A stretch of 64,000 nucleotides of DNA. It comes from Streptococcus ruminicola (GTDB lineage Bacteria > Bacillota > Bacilli > Lactobacillales > Streptococcaceae). Within the stretch, counting starts at the first letter, position 1; the number at the start of each line of letters is the position of its first letter. The DNA lies in assembly GCF_011387195.1 (NCBI RefSeq), contig NZ_CP046919.1, positions 744,001 through 808,000 of the forward strand, read 5' to 3'. Of this stretch, positions 15,924-24,781 are shown in pieces. The notes below the pieces were generated by a model. The model saw only the letters and a program-made list of their open reading frames with translations. It searched no databases and was not told the origin of the DNA. Made by a program: the position numbers and the translations under genes.

Positions 15924-17486
15924 TTATTTAGCTGCATCCATACGTTTTTTAGTGATAAGAAGAACAGCCGCTACAAGAACAAGGATTGAACCGATAACGT
16001 AAAGGATTGTTGTACCCATACCACCAGTTGATGGAAGAAGTGAACCTTTTTTGTTTTCAACATTTGCTTCCAAAGAACCAGATGTAGCAGCTTCTTTAGG
16101 TGTTATATTCTTGTTAAACTCAATCATACCTGAATCAGTATTTGCAGTTACACCACCTGAAAGCTCTGTCAATTGAGGGTCAGCAGCTTCTGTGTCGTAT
16201 TTAGCGTTGATTGTGAATTTGATTGGTTTGATTGTGTTGTAACCATCTGGTGTAGTTGATTCTACAAGTTCGTAGTTACCTGCGTCAAGACCTTTGAAAG
16301 TGAATGATGTTCCTTCAGCATTTTTAACTACATCTACTTTTTTAGTTGAACCATTATTTAATTTCTTGTAAAGTGTGAATTCTGCACCTGGCAATGGAGC
16401 TGTTTCAATTGTACCATCTTTTTTAATTTCTTTAACTTTGTTAATGATTGTTTGGTAAGTGAAGACTTTTACAGTATCTTTTGGAGTTTTACCAGTATCT
16501 GCTGGTTTAGATGTACCATCACCAGTAGCGTTAGGGTTGTTTGAGTAAGTCAATTCAACACTGTTTGGGTTACCTGCTGAACCAAGAACAGCTTTGTCAT
16601 TAAGAGTTGCGTTATATTCTACAGTAACTAGATCGTCTTTCTTAATGTTTTCATTAACTTTTTTAACATCTGTGATAATAACAGAAAGTGTTGTTGTACC
16701 ATCTGTATTTGGTGTTTTAGTTACTTGGTATTCACCTTCTGACAAAGTTTTACCGTCAGCTTTAACCAAAGTGATATTGTTAAATGTCAAACCTGCAGAC
16801 AAAGTATCTGTAAATTCAACATAGTAGTGGTCGTAGTCAGCGATGTGTTTTGGAAGTGTTGCCTTCAATTGGAATGGAACAGTATCATTAATATCGTAGT
16901 CAGCTGCATCTTGCCAATCAGTTGTTTTACCAGTTGAATCGTTAGTTTCTTTTACTTTCTTTTGAACAGTTGGTTTGTCGTTTTTGACTTGAGCAGTCAC
17001 ATCACCAACAACTTCCATCATAAAACGAGTGTAAGCTGCATCGTTACCATTTTGAGAACCATCAACATCTTTTACCAAGTAGTAACCAGGTGCACTAACT
17101 GTAAGAACAGCTTGTCCGTCTTTACTTTCTGCACTAGCTGCTGGAGTTTTAAGGTTAGCACCAGCTAGTTTTGAGAATTCTTTAGCTTTTTCTGTGTCAG
17201 ATTTATCTTTCTCTGGAGCATCTTCTTTATATGCAAGCATTTCAGCAATCTCAGCAGCTTCTGATTTACCTTCAAATGTAAATGGTGTTACACCAGTTTC
17301 ACTCCATTGGATATTTGAAAGTGTCTTACCATCTGAAGCAAGTGTACCAGAAAATACTTGGTAAGCTTCGTAAGTGTGATTATCTGCGACTTTGTCAACT
17401 GTAATAGTATAAGCGAATGCATTTCCACCAACGAATGCGAAGAGTGTAGCAACAAAAGCTGCTAAGAGCAATTTAAACTTCTTCAT
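15924..17486 (-). CDS. major pilin with LPSTG anchor (SpaA/FimA type)
   Basis: A 520-aa secreted shaft protein. It has a signal peptide ending near AFA at residue 25, a first domain to about 165, and a candidate pilin-linkage segment VTAQVK with Lys168 (the place of VTVTPK in the island 2 pilin). A SpaA-like D2 domain follows, then a Cna-B domain with E-box ELVESTTPDGY near residue 410. The C-terminus has LPSTG, a hydrophobic segment and a basic tail KKRMDAAK. Internal Lys-Asn isopeptide bonds are expected from the family. It is third in order after signal peptidase and adhesin, with the sortase following. Confidence 0.9.
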   Translation of the reverse strand: MKKFKLLLAAFVATLFAFVGGNAFAYTITVDKVADNHTYEAYQVFSGTLASDGKTLSNIQWSETGVTPFTFEGKSEAAEIAEMLAYKEDAPEKDKSDTEKAKEFSKLAGANLKTPAASAESKDGQAVLTVSAPGYYLVKDVDGSQNGNDAAYTRFMMEVVGDVTAQVKNDKPTVQKKVKETNDSTGKTTDWQDAADYDINDTVPFQLKATLPKHIADYDHYYVEFTDTLSAGLTFNNITLVKADGKTLSEGEYQVTKTPNTDGTTTLSVIITDVKKVNENIKKDDLVTVEYNATLNDKAVLGSAGNPNSVELTYSNNPNATGDGTSKPADTGKTPKDTVKVFTYQTIINKVKEIKKDGTIETAPLPGAEFTLYKKLNNGSTKKVDVVKNAEGTSFTFKGLDAGNYELVESTTPDGYNTIKPIKFTINAKYDTEAADPQLTELSGGVTANTDSGMIEFNKNITPKEAATSGSLEANVENKKGSLLPSTGGMGTTILYVIGSILVLVAAVLLITKKRMDAAK

Positions 17487-17612
17487 TATAAAATCCTTTT
17501 CCTTCTTTCTTTTTTTAAAAACTAAATTGTGTAAACTCCTAAAATGAAGTTATAACCTAAATCTTTACAGTAGTGAATCAGGCACCACCACCTTTACCAT
17601 AATCTCTTATCA

Positions 17613-20600
17613 TCAGGAGTCACCTCCTGTTTGATATGTTTTGTAAGCTTTCAGGATTATCAATCCTGTAGTAAGTAGGACGAGAACCGCACCAAGTAAA
17701 TAGTGCATCTTCACGCCACTACCACCAGTCTCAGGCAAATTATATTGCTTCTGAGCTTTATTTTTAATGGTAATATGACCATCTTCAGAATCCGTCGCCA
17801 TAACAATCGGATTTGTCGAGGTTTCAAAACCATTTGAATAACTAGTATCATAGCCAGAAACGGGCGTTTCACGAACATAGTATTTATAATCTACTTCATT
17901 ACCCGAAGTATTTTTACCAGAAACAGGCAATCCCTTGTACGTTCGAGTCCAATCATCATCGTGAGTCAATGTCTCACCTGATTTATAGACTGTCTCAGTA
18001 GAATTGTCTTGACTATCAGTCGCAACTTGAATCAAGTCGTAAGTGATTGAGCCATCAGAACGCTCAGTTTTCCTACCGTCAGCTCTTAGCCATTCTTTCT
18101 TAACGGTTAAGTTCGTTTGCTTGATTTTTTTATTCGGAACCAAATCAAGTCCAGGGGCATTTGACAAATCTTTGACCTTCCCTTTAAGTTCAATTGGGAC
18201 AAAATCTAAATTTGTATCAACTTTACTATAAGTAAAGTAGTACTTAGTAGGATTTTTAGGATCTTCATATCCCGCAGGAGCTTTGGTCTCTACAACATAG
18301 TAAACAACTTCATACTGATATTTTTGTTTGCTACCAGAATTAGTAATGTGAATTTCACCATTCTTATCAGTTGTATAAGTGGCTATAGCTTTTTTATCAT
18401 TACCGTATTGATAAACTTTGAACTTAGCTCCTGGTAGTGTGATACCAAAGTTTTTTTCATCAACTTTAGTCAAGGTATAAGTCCCTTTAGAATAAACATT
18501 ACCACCACCAGATTGTTCGAGATATTGATAATGCGTTGTGGTTTCTGATGTTCCCTTATTGACCCCTTCTAATTTTGCGGTGTTTTTTGCATCAAACCAC
18601 TTACCATCATTAGCATCACTAATTTGGTAGTTGTACTTCAAAGTATAATGACCAGAGTCTGGCAAGGTTACTGTTATAATACCATATCGAGTATGAGTAG
18701 GATAGTCTTTTAATCGAGCAACATCTTTATAGGTCCAAGACCATGCAGAATTTGGAACAACATTACCATTAGCATCATAGAGAACCACTGAACTTTGAAG
18801 TAGTGTATAAGTAACATGCTTTTTGTAATACTCAATCGTATCTGTCAAAGTTAATGTATCTGATCCACTCGCTAAATCTTCAGCTTGGGAATTAATATCT
18901 ACAGAATAATTCAGTACATGGGTATAACCAACCGAATCCGTATTAACCGATTCTTTGTTTTGGTTATTAGTTTCACCAGTTTGAACCTTACTAATCTTTG
19001 TAGAATCACTACCTTCAGATGGCGATCCTGGATTATCTTTCCCAATTGTGACAATTTGTGTTTGGTCATCAGAATCATAATCTTTTCCATTTACAGAAAC
19101 TGTAACGGTATTAGTCAAATTAGCCGTTACTTTTTTCCCAACTTCTGGAATATTATTGTAAGTTGTTGTAACAGTTATCCAGAAGTCTTTGTCACCCGCA
19201 ATATTATTAACAAGTGTATCACTATTAGTAGACTTAAAGTTCAAAGTAATTTTATTACCTGATATTTCACCAGACAAACTAATATTTTTAGTTCCCCAGT
19301 TATCATCACCACCAGTGATTTTACCACCTTTTAGCGATGCTGTAACTAGACCATTATACTTACCATATGTTAAACCTGTTAACGATACACCATCTGGTAA
19401 CGTATCAGTGATAGTCATACTTTTCGCTTTTTGTGCACTTGCAAGGTTAACTTTGATTTTCCAAGTAACAACGCCATCTTCACTGTTTTTAGTCGTTGTT
19501 CCTGGATTACCATCGCCATCCATTTTAAGAACCTTTGGAGAAAAGTCTGCTGAAGCTGAAGAACCTTCTGAAGTAATTTTATTACTTACAATCTGCCTAT
19601 TATCAAATTTAGCTGTAGAATCGTATTGGAAAAAAACCACCTCTTTTTGCTTTGGATTAAAATCCTTAGTCAATTCAATTTGGAATTCTGAATAATGAGC
19701 ATCGTCATCTAATTTATCATAGTCAGTATAGGCATCCCAACCATTCTGACGTGCCTTTAAAGTGAACCCTTTTTTAAATACTTTTTCAAGATTTTGATAC
19801 AAACCTTTTAATTGTGCTTTTGTATACCAGTGATGTTTAAAGTCTTGACTATACGGATCCATTAGAAAATCTCTGAACTTTGTTCCTTGCTTAATCACAC
19901 CACTAGATGGCATCGTTATTGTTACCTTCCAAGTAATGATTTTAGTATCAGAATCTGATCCATCTTTTTCACCAACAACCGACTTGCTCAAACCACCTGT
20001 TCCCGACTCAGATCCTGAACCCGAACTTGAACCAGGAACTGTCACTGTTTCTTCATCTGAGGTCTGGTCACCATCATCATCTAGTATTGCCTTATTGGTT
20101 ATCTTATTTTGTCCCCACTCTAAGTTAGTCGCCTTTGTGGTATAAGTGATAACATACGATTTTGTATTTGATTCCTTACCTTTTTGCCCACTGAAACGAA
20201 TGTAGGCAACCTTGCTGAAATCCTTTATATTATCATCCAACTGTTTATTATTGGAATCATAATAGTGGAAAGAACTTGATGCACTGCTACCGTCTTTCAA
20301 GGCAACCGTTATTGATGTTGCATCCTTAAAGAAATCATCCTTCAAAGTGGCACCGCCAATGTCGTTTCCGTCAGGGTTAACTGTAATCTTCCAAGTAATT
20401 AATCCAGTTTTGTCATCATATTTACCAGTTTTCTTAATGTCATTCAATTTCAAAGTAACTTCACTAGAACTACTCTTAGATACTTTATCATTGTCATTAG
20501 TCTTAGAAGTAGCTGTCACTTCATTTTTTACTGAAACCATAGAACCAACTTTAAGTCCTGATAATTTATAGCGATAAGTAATTGTGTAGAAATGACCAAT

Positions 20601-22121
20601 TGCCTGACCATTTGAGGCAATACCACCAGATGTTAACTGCGGTAAATTCAATGACCACTTTCCTTTTGATTTATCAAATTTAGGAGTGGCAGAAACATCC
20701 TCAGTTTTTGTTACATTACCAGAACTTCCAGTATAAGTTGATTTTTTAACTGAGATGTTATCGACACTAGCTATTCCTAATTTCTGTAGTGAAGAAAAAT
20801 CAGAAATAGCATCATTAACATCAATCGTTGATGGCGTTCCATTTAAAGAATCAACTGTAACCGTATAAGTAATGTAAGGTGTATCTCCTTCATATTTTAA
20901 TTTACTTTTCTTCTTGGTATTGATATCATAATTCTTTGTGATATTTTGTTCAGTAATAGTTACATGCACCCTATCAGAAAAGTCTGCAACATAATCACCG
21001 TTATCATTCTTCGCAATACTTTTCAACGTCATGTCATAATATAAATCACCATCTACTGACGTACTAGATGCTAATCTACTAACATAGTCATCATTGAAAT
21101 GTATTAACATATAGTACCTTCCTTTTTCATCTTGATGGAAGTGGAAAGTACCTGCTTTATTTCCTGATCGGTCCAAAACATTATATTCTTCAGATGTGTT
21201 CACAATAACACTTTCAGGAAGACTTAAATAATAATCATTTCCCTTAACTAAATCTGCCTGACTTAAATTTGTAAAATCCAAAGTTAATTTCGTTGTCACT
21301 TGATTTGTTGCCAAATCCAACTTAGTAGAATTAGTATCAAAACTATAGTTTGTCAAATACCCTGAAAAGTCAGCGTATGTTACTCCTGCTAAGGTATAGA
21401 TTGAAAATGTATTTGATTTGAAATCAATACTTTCAACAGCCCCATCGCTGGTTTCCTTAATGTCTGTATCTGTCGATTCAGTCAAATCTTGAACTTGATT
21501 GATATCGTTGTCCACGAAGTGGTACAACTTCCAACCAGCTTGTTTGTCATCGCTGGTAGATAAGTCATTCTTGAAATTCATTGAAACCTTAACATCTTTG
21601 CTTGGTTCAACTTCTCTGCCATCATCTGTGACAAATGAAATATCATAAGAATGAGCTTGTGACAACTCTTGCTTGCTTTCGCTAAGAAGTGTTGTCAATT
21701 TATTATCAATGGCACTTGTGTCTTCAACAGGCTTTACTTTTAATTGAACTGGTTCTGAAAACGTATTGTCTTCGTAAGAGACATTTACGGTGATATCAGA
21801 TGTCTCAGCATTCAAAGTACCTGCCTGTGACATGTCCTTTTTTTCTTGACTTGACTCAGTCGATGTCGTTTGTGAGGAATTTTCAGTTTGATTAGTTTCT
21901 TGGGAACTTGCCGCCGTTGATTCAACTTGCGAAGAACTACCATCTTGCGATTGAAAAACAGCTGAGCTATTTCCCGTACTAATCGTTAGGGCTGGTAATA
22001 TCAGCAAATAAGTTGTACAAAAAACAATAACAACAGATAGCGCCAGAGCAATCTTTGCAATGATGCTATCTTGGACTCGCTTTTTTATTAAAATCGCTAG
22101 CTTTGCCCAAAGCTTTACCAT
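17613..22121 (-). CDS. large LPETG-anchored pilus tip adhesin
   Basis: A 1502-aa surface protein. The N-terminus has a basic region and a signal segment ending TTYLLILPALTIS, common in streptococcal Cna-type adhesins, then a Ser/Thr/Gln-rich stalk (about 50-95). A succession of Ig-like isopeptide domains repeats a theme such as ITWKITVN, ITWKVTITMP and VTWKIKVN, each followed by a DT(L/F) strand. A Gly-Ser linker (about 700-715) splits the block. The C-terminus has a SpaA domain with E-box VETKAPAGYE, a Cna-B domain starting NLTVKKEW, then LPETG, a membrane segment and a short tail. It is a paralogue of the adhesin cut by the right edge. Host ligand unknown. Confidence 0.88.
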   Translation of the reverse strand: MVKLWAKLAILIKKRVQDSIIAKIALALSVVIVFCTTYLLILPALTISTGNSSAVFQSQDGSSSQVESTAASSQETNQTENSSQTTSTESSQEKKDMSQAGTLNAETSDITVNVSYEDNTFSEPVQLKVKPVEDTSAIDNKLTTLLSESKQELSQAHSYDISFVTDDGREVEPSKDVKVSMNFKNDLSTSDDKQAGWKLYHFVDNDINQVQDLTESTDTDIKETSDGAVESIDFKSNTFSIYTLAGVTYADFSGYLTNYSFDTNSTKLDLATNQVTTKLTLDFTNLSQADLVKGNDYYLSLPESVIVNTSEEYNVLDRSGNKAGTFHFHQDEKGRYYMLIHFNDDYVSRLASSTSVDGDLYYDMTLKSIAKNDNGDYVADFSDRVHVTITEQNITKNYDINTKKKSKLKYEGDTPYITYTVTVDSLNGTPSTIDVNDAISDFSSLQKLGIASVDNISVKKSTYTGSSGNVTKTEDVSATPKFDKSKGKWSLNLPQLTSGGIASNGQAIGHFYTITYRYKLSGLKVGSMVSVKNEVTATSKTNDNDKVSKSSSSEVTLKLNDIKKTGKYDDKTGLITWKITVNPDGNDIGGATLKDDFFKDATSITVALKDGSSASSSFHYYDSNNKQLDDNIKDFSKVAYIRFSGQKGKESNTKSYVITYTTKATNLEWGQNKITNKAILDDDGDQTSDEETVTVPGSSSGSGSESGTGGLSKSVVGEKDGSDSDTKIITWKVTITMPSSGVIKQGTKFRDFLMDPYSQDFKHHWYTKAQLKGLYQNLEKVFKKGFTLKARQNGWDAYTDYDKLDDDAHYSEFQIELTKDFNPKQKEVVFFQYDSTAKFDNRQIVSNKITSEGSSASADFSPKVLKMDGDGNPGTTTKNSEDGVVTWKIKVNLASAQKAKSMTITDTLPDGVSLTGLTYGKYNGLVTASLKGGKITGGDDNWGTKNISLSGEISGNKITLNFKSTNSDTLVNNIAGDKDFWITVTTTYNNIPEVGKKVTANLTNTVTVSVNGKDYDSDDQTQIVTIGKDNPGSPSEGSDSTKISKVQTGETNNQNKESVNTDSVGYTHVLNYSVDINSQAEDLASGSDTLTLTDTIEYYKKHVTYTLLQSSVVLYDANGNVVPNSAWSWTYKDVARLKDYPTHTRYGIITVTLPDSGHYTLKYNYQISDANDGKWFDAKNTAKLEGVNKGTSETTTHYQYLEQSGGGNVYSKGTYTLTKVDEKNFGITLPGAKFKVYQYGNDKKAIATYTTDKNGEIHITNSGSKQKYQYEVVYYVVETKAPAGYEDPKNPTKYYFTYSKVDTNLDFVPIELKGKVKDLSNAPGLDLVPNKKIKQTNLTVKKEWLRADGRKTERSDGSITYDLIQVATDSQDNSTETVYKSGETLTHDDDWTRTYKGLPVSGKNTSGNEVDYKYYVRETPVSGYDTSYSNGFETSTNPIVMATDSEDGHITIKNKAQKQYNLPETGGSGVKMHYLLGAVLVLLTTGLIILKAYKTYQTGGDS

Positions 22122-22222
22122 AAAATCCCTTTCTAAACATAATTTATTAACTGTCTAAACAATTGCCACATACAAATTATGACTAAATCTAAATTTTAGT
22201 TTCCCAACTAACCATCCAGAGT

Positions 22223-22837
22223 TTAATCAATTGCACCCATGCGAGATAGTGGCCAAATTCTTAGCGTTAGTTTCCCAACTAACTGTTCACTGTCTACTGG
22301 ACCAACGGTTTTATTACGTGAGTCGATTGAAACTTTTCGGTGATCTCCCATCACGAAATATTTCCCATCCGGCACCTGATACGGAAGTTTGATATTTGTC
22401 TCTCCGTAATCTTTCTCGCCTTTTTGTAAGTAAGGCTCATTTAACTTTTTACCGTCAACAGTGACATTCCCTTTTTTATCAACGTTAACCCATTGACCTG
22501 ATGTCGCAATCACACGTTTTACAAGAACTTTATTATTGTAATAAAATGCAACGACATCACCCTGCTTTAAATTTTTCTTACTAACAGAAACTACCATGTC
22601 TCCAGCTTTCAAAGTCGGAGTCATTGAATTTCCATAAATCTGTAAAACAGGAAGCCAAATTGTCGCAATCAGTACAGCTAACGCTGCCACTGTCAGTAGC
22701 GTAAAAACCGTGCTGCGAAGAGTGCGAACATAACGTTCACGATATTTAATCTTTCCTAATTCTTTTGAAAGGTCATCAGCTTTCGGTAAATCAGTTAAAT
22801 TGATTTTCTGTGATTTTTTTTCAAATAATGGTTTCAT
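22223..22837 (-). CDS. signal peptidase I of pilus island 1
   Basis: A 204-aa membrane protease. One membrane segment (about 44-66) is followed by the catalytic serine Ser71 in GNSMTPTL and general base Lys107 in VLVKRVI. The conserved box reads GDHRKVSIDSRN, with His in place of the usual Asn of GDNR. Pilus-linked signal peptidases (SipA type) are often needed for pilin assembly or export; that role is inferred from location. It lies between the small coiled-coil gene and the adhesin gene. The 3' end contains a 17-bp sequence repeated just after the stop. Confidence 0.92.
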   Translation of the reverse strand: MKPLFEKKSQKINLTDLPKADDLSKELGKIKYRERYVRTLRSTVFTLLTVAALAVLIATIWLPVLQIYGNSMTPTLKAGDMVVSVSKKNLKQGDVVAFYYNNKVLVKRVIATSGQWVNVDKKGNVTVDGKKLNEPYLQKGEKDYGETNIKLPYQVPDGKYFVMGDHRKVSIDSRNKTVGPVDSEQLVGKLTLRIWPLSRMGAID

Positions 22838-22855
22838 TTTAAAAATCCCAGCATT

Positions 22856-23134
22856 CTACGCTTTATTATCTATATTATTTTTGGCATCTGCCATACGTTT
22901 TACATTATAAAGATACGTATCCGCTGCTGCCTGTGCTTCCTCAAAAACTTTACTAATTGCCAAGGCTGCTTCAGCGATGGAACCCGCATCAGTGACTTCA
23001 AGCTCACGACGCTCAAGTTTACCTTCAAGTTCTTTTACTTGATCTTGAAGCTCTTCAATTTCTTTAGCCTGCTCTACAAGCAGCTCAAACAAATCTGAAC
23101 GACGAAGTTTTCTTAATTGTTTAGCATCAAGCAC
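22856..23134 (-). CDS. small coiled-coil protein at head of pilus island 1
   Basis: A 92-aa soluble protein. It begins MLDAKQLRKLRRSDLFELL, has a heptad-rich segment (about 20-50) rich in Glu, Lys and Leu, and ends with a YLYNVKRMADAK segment. I do not know a function. Small proteins of this kind (LRRSDLxELL then coiled coil) occur beside signal peptidase genes in pilin clusters, so it may act in pilin export or its control. ATG 23134 follows AAAAGGAGG. It is the first gene of the island, transcribed away from a TetR-type gene. Confidence 0.75.
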   Translation of the reverse strand: MLDAKQLRKLRRSDLFELLVEQAKEIEELQDQVKELEGKLERRELEVTDAGSIAEAALAISKVFEEAQAAADTYLYNVKRMADAKNNIDNKA

Positions 23135-23544
23135 GTTAGGACCTCCTTTTTAGTATTCGTTTTTACATAAAACTTGCATAATTTTAAATGTATATTTATT
23201 CTAATTTTAAAAAAATAAAGACTAGATAAACATTTTTTCATTTTGTCGTTTTATATATCTAGACGTTTTGAAGAACATTATAATTTTTTTTCGCGATTTT
23301 GAAAAGGGATTTTGTACAAGTGATACTTTTTTTAATATTTTGTTTCCTAGTTCTAATTTTCTTAATGTTTCGTCCTCTATCATTGTTAGGAAAGCTAACA
23401 ATGATAAATATCTAAAGTCAAATATTGTTAATTTCGTAGGATTGATGTAGCTTATTTTTTAGCTTTATGTTACAATGCTAAATTGATTAGGTATAATTTT
23501 TGGTCTTTTCAGAAATATTACATCGTTCAAGTTGAGGATTGTTT
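23135..23544. promoter_or_regulatory. divergent control region of pilus island 1 and tetR-type gene
   Basis: A 410-nt AT-rich interval. It contains a perfect 11-bp inverted repeat ATCATTGTTAG/CTAACAATGAT with a 5-bp spacer (23379-23405), the size and form of a TetR-family operator. It also has a looser CTAGATA/TATCTAG pair at 23222-23228 and 23256-23262. A TACAAT -10 lies before the plus-strand gene near 23473. No coding frame here has a ribosome site. Confidence 0.5.
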
Positions 23545-24156
23545 ATGGCAAATTTATCAAAAAAACAACACCAAGTCTCAGAAACAAAACACCGTTTATC
23601 AAAAGCACTTTATCTACTAATTACTGAACGACATTATGACGAAATCACTATCTATCACATTCTTGATAAAGCTGATATTTCACGACGAACATTTTATCGT
23701 TACTTTTACAGCAAAGATGATTTAATGGATTTCTGTCTAGAAAATTTTGTCGATGGATACTATCATCAGCGTGATAATTTTATCTTAGCAGAAAGTGCCG
23801 AAGATGTATTCTTAGTCACTTTGAATTTTATGTATTCAAATCGATTATTCATCGCATCACTTGTCAGAAGTGGACATTTTTCACTGCTATCAGAAAAATT
23901 AAATAAAAATTCCGCAAAAATCTACAAGAAAATCAACCTACCATGGTGCATCGATGATTCTGTAGAAAGTAACATCGACTATATCTCAAAAGGCTTATAC
24001 GGCGCTTATCTTAACATTTTACAATTTTGGTTAACTAAAGATAAACCCGAAAAGCCTGAATTTATTGCTAAAAACTTATCCCTTCTTTTTAATTCTATTC
24101 CTGGTTACTTCAATGCCCCTTCAAAAGAACATACCCCGTTAAGAAATGAAAAGTAA
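23545..24156 (+). CDS. TetR/AcrR-family transcriptional regulator
   Basis: A 203-aa protein. ATG 23545 follows GAGG at good distance. The N-terminal HTH (about 10-60) reads TKHRLSKALYLLITERHYDEITIYHILDKADISRRTFYRYF, quoted here only as the family pattern of helices 1 to 4 with the TFYRYF recognition end. The C-terminal ligand domain is unlike any I can name. It is divergent from pilus island 1 and shares a 410-nt control region with a strong palindrome, so it is the best local candidate for controlling the island. It could equally regulate only itself. The downstream gene is convergent. Confidence 0.88.
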   Translation: MANLSKKQHQVSETKHRLSKALYLLITERHYDEITIYHILDKADISRRTFYRYFYSKDDLMDFCLENFVDGYYHQRDNFILAESAEDVFLVTLNFMYSNRLFIASLVRSGHFSLLSEKLNKNSAKIYKKINLPWCIDDSVESNIDYISKGLYGAYLNILQFWLTKDKPEKPEFIAKNLSLLFNSIPGYFNAPSKEHTPLRNEK

Positions 24157-24189
24157 GAGATATTTTTTTTATAATGTTTTCCTCGTTTT

Positions 24190-24310
24190 TACATCTTGAC
24201 AGAAGTTTTGCGAGATATTGACAGAAAAAGCGTTAACATTGACAGAATTATCGCTTACATTATGTCAGAAGTTGACACAAGAATGATTTAGTTGACAGTT
24301 CTTGACACTT
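24190..24310 (+). repeat. iteron-like phased TTGACA repeats
   Basis: TTGACAGAA occurs at 24196, 24218 and 24239. TTGACA occurs again at 24272, 24292 and 24302. The steps are 22, 21, 33, 20 and 10 bp, all close to multiples of a helical turn. The tract is non-coding and runs directly into the DnaA-box cluster. Confidence 0.7.
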
Positions 24311-24324
24311 TTTTAAGCAAAAAG

Positions 24325-24700
24325 TTATCCACAGACTATCAACCAAACAATCAAAGATTAACCGTTCAGTTAAGTATAATTGCTTTTGATAACCTCGATT
24401 TCATACCTGTGCTCCCGAATAAACAGATCTCAGTCGATCTTGAAATAGATGAAAGCCAGTAACATTTTAATGTTATTGGCTTTTTGCATGAAATTTTCAA
24501 ATCATTCCTGAATTTTTTATAAAAAAAACTAAAATAGCTTGAAAATTCTTCTTTTTTTACACAATTTGTTAACAGTTATTCACAACTTGTGGATAAATAT
24601 GGTTATATATTGGGGATAACTTGTGTATAAACCACCAATAAATCCTTTAATATCAAGGGTTTTAAGCTATTCACAATTTTGATAAACAACCTGTGTATAA
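24325..24700. other. DnaA-box cluster
   Basis: Matches to TTATNCACA lie at 24325-24333 (+), 24576-24584 (+), 24588-24596 (-), 24622-24630 (-) and 24692-24700 (-). One-mismatch boxes lie at 24611-24619 (-) and 24667-24675 (+). An A/T-rich tract lies at about 24510-24570. No dnaA gene or replication initiator gene is adjacent. It may be a DnaA-titrating or regulatory cluster as known in Bacillus, or an accessory origin-like element. Confidence 0.75.
24453..24486 (+). terminator. plus-strand terminator, possibly of a short untranslated RNA
   Basis: Arms AAGCCAGTAACATT and AATGTTATTGGCTT are followed by TTTTT. It lies about 300 nt beyond the TetR-type gene. A TATAAT at 24375-24380 would define an RNA of roughly 100 nt ending here. 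Confidence 0.65.
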
Positions 24701-24731
24701 CTTCTTCTTTTTGACATTTTCACAACAAAAA

Positions 24732-24756
24732 GAAGCCGATTATTCCCATCAGCTTC
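24732..24756 (-). terminator. terminator of the nrdD operon
   Basis: Minus-strand arms GAAGCTGAT and ATCGGCTTC (one G-U pair) are followed by TTTTT, about 26 nt after the nrdG stop. Confidence 0.75.
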
Positions 24757-24781
24757 CCATTTTCACAACTAATAAGTCATT

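Noticed and set aside
23153..23161. CIN-like AACGAATA before the coiled-coil gene of pilus island 1
   Set aside because: First base differs from TACGAATA, and the position gives no support for SigX control.
23268..23450. 60-codon plus-strand frame in the pilus/TetR control region
   Set aside because: No ribosome site; it spans the palindrome and is AT-rich intergenic sequence.
22122..23544. GCAGA-type phase-variation repeats controlling pilus island 1
   Set aside because: No pentanucleotide tract found upstream of the adhesin, signal peptidase or coiled-coil gene.
24357..24380. CiaR-type TTTAAG repeats that would make the 24.4-kb segment a csRNA
   Set aside because: Only degenerate TTAA pairs at the wrong spacing (12 instead of 11) and wrong distance to the -10.
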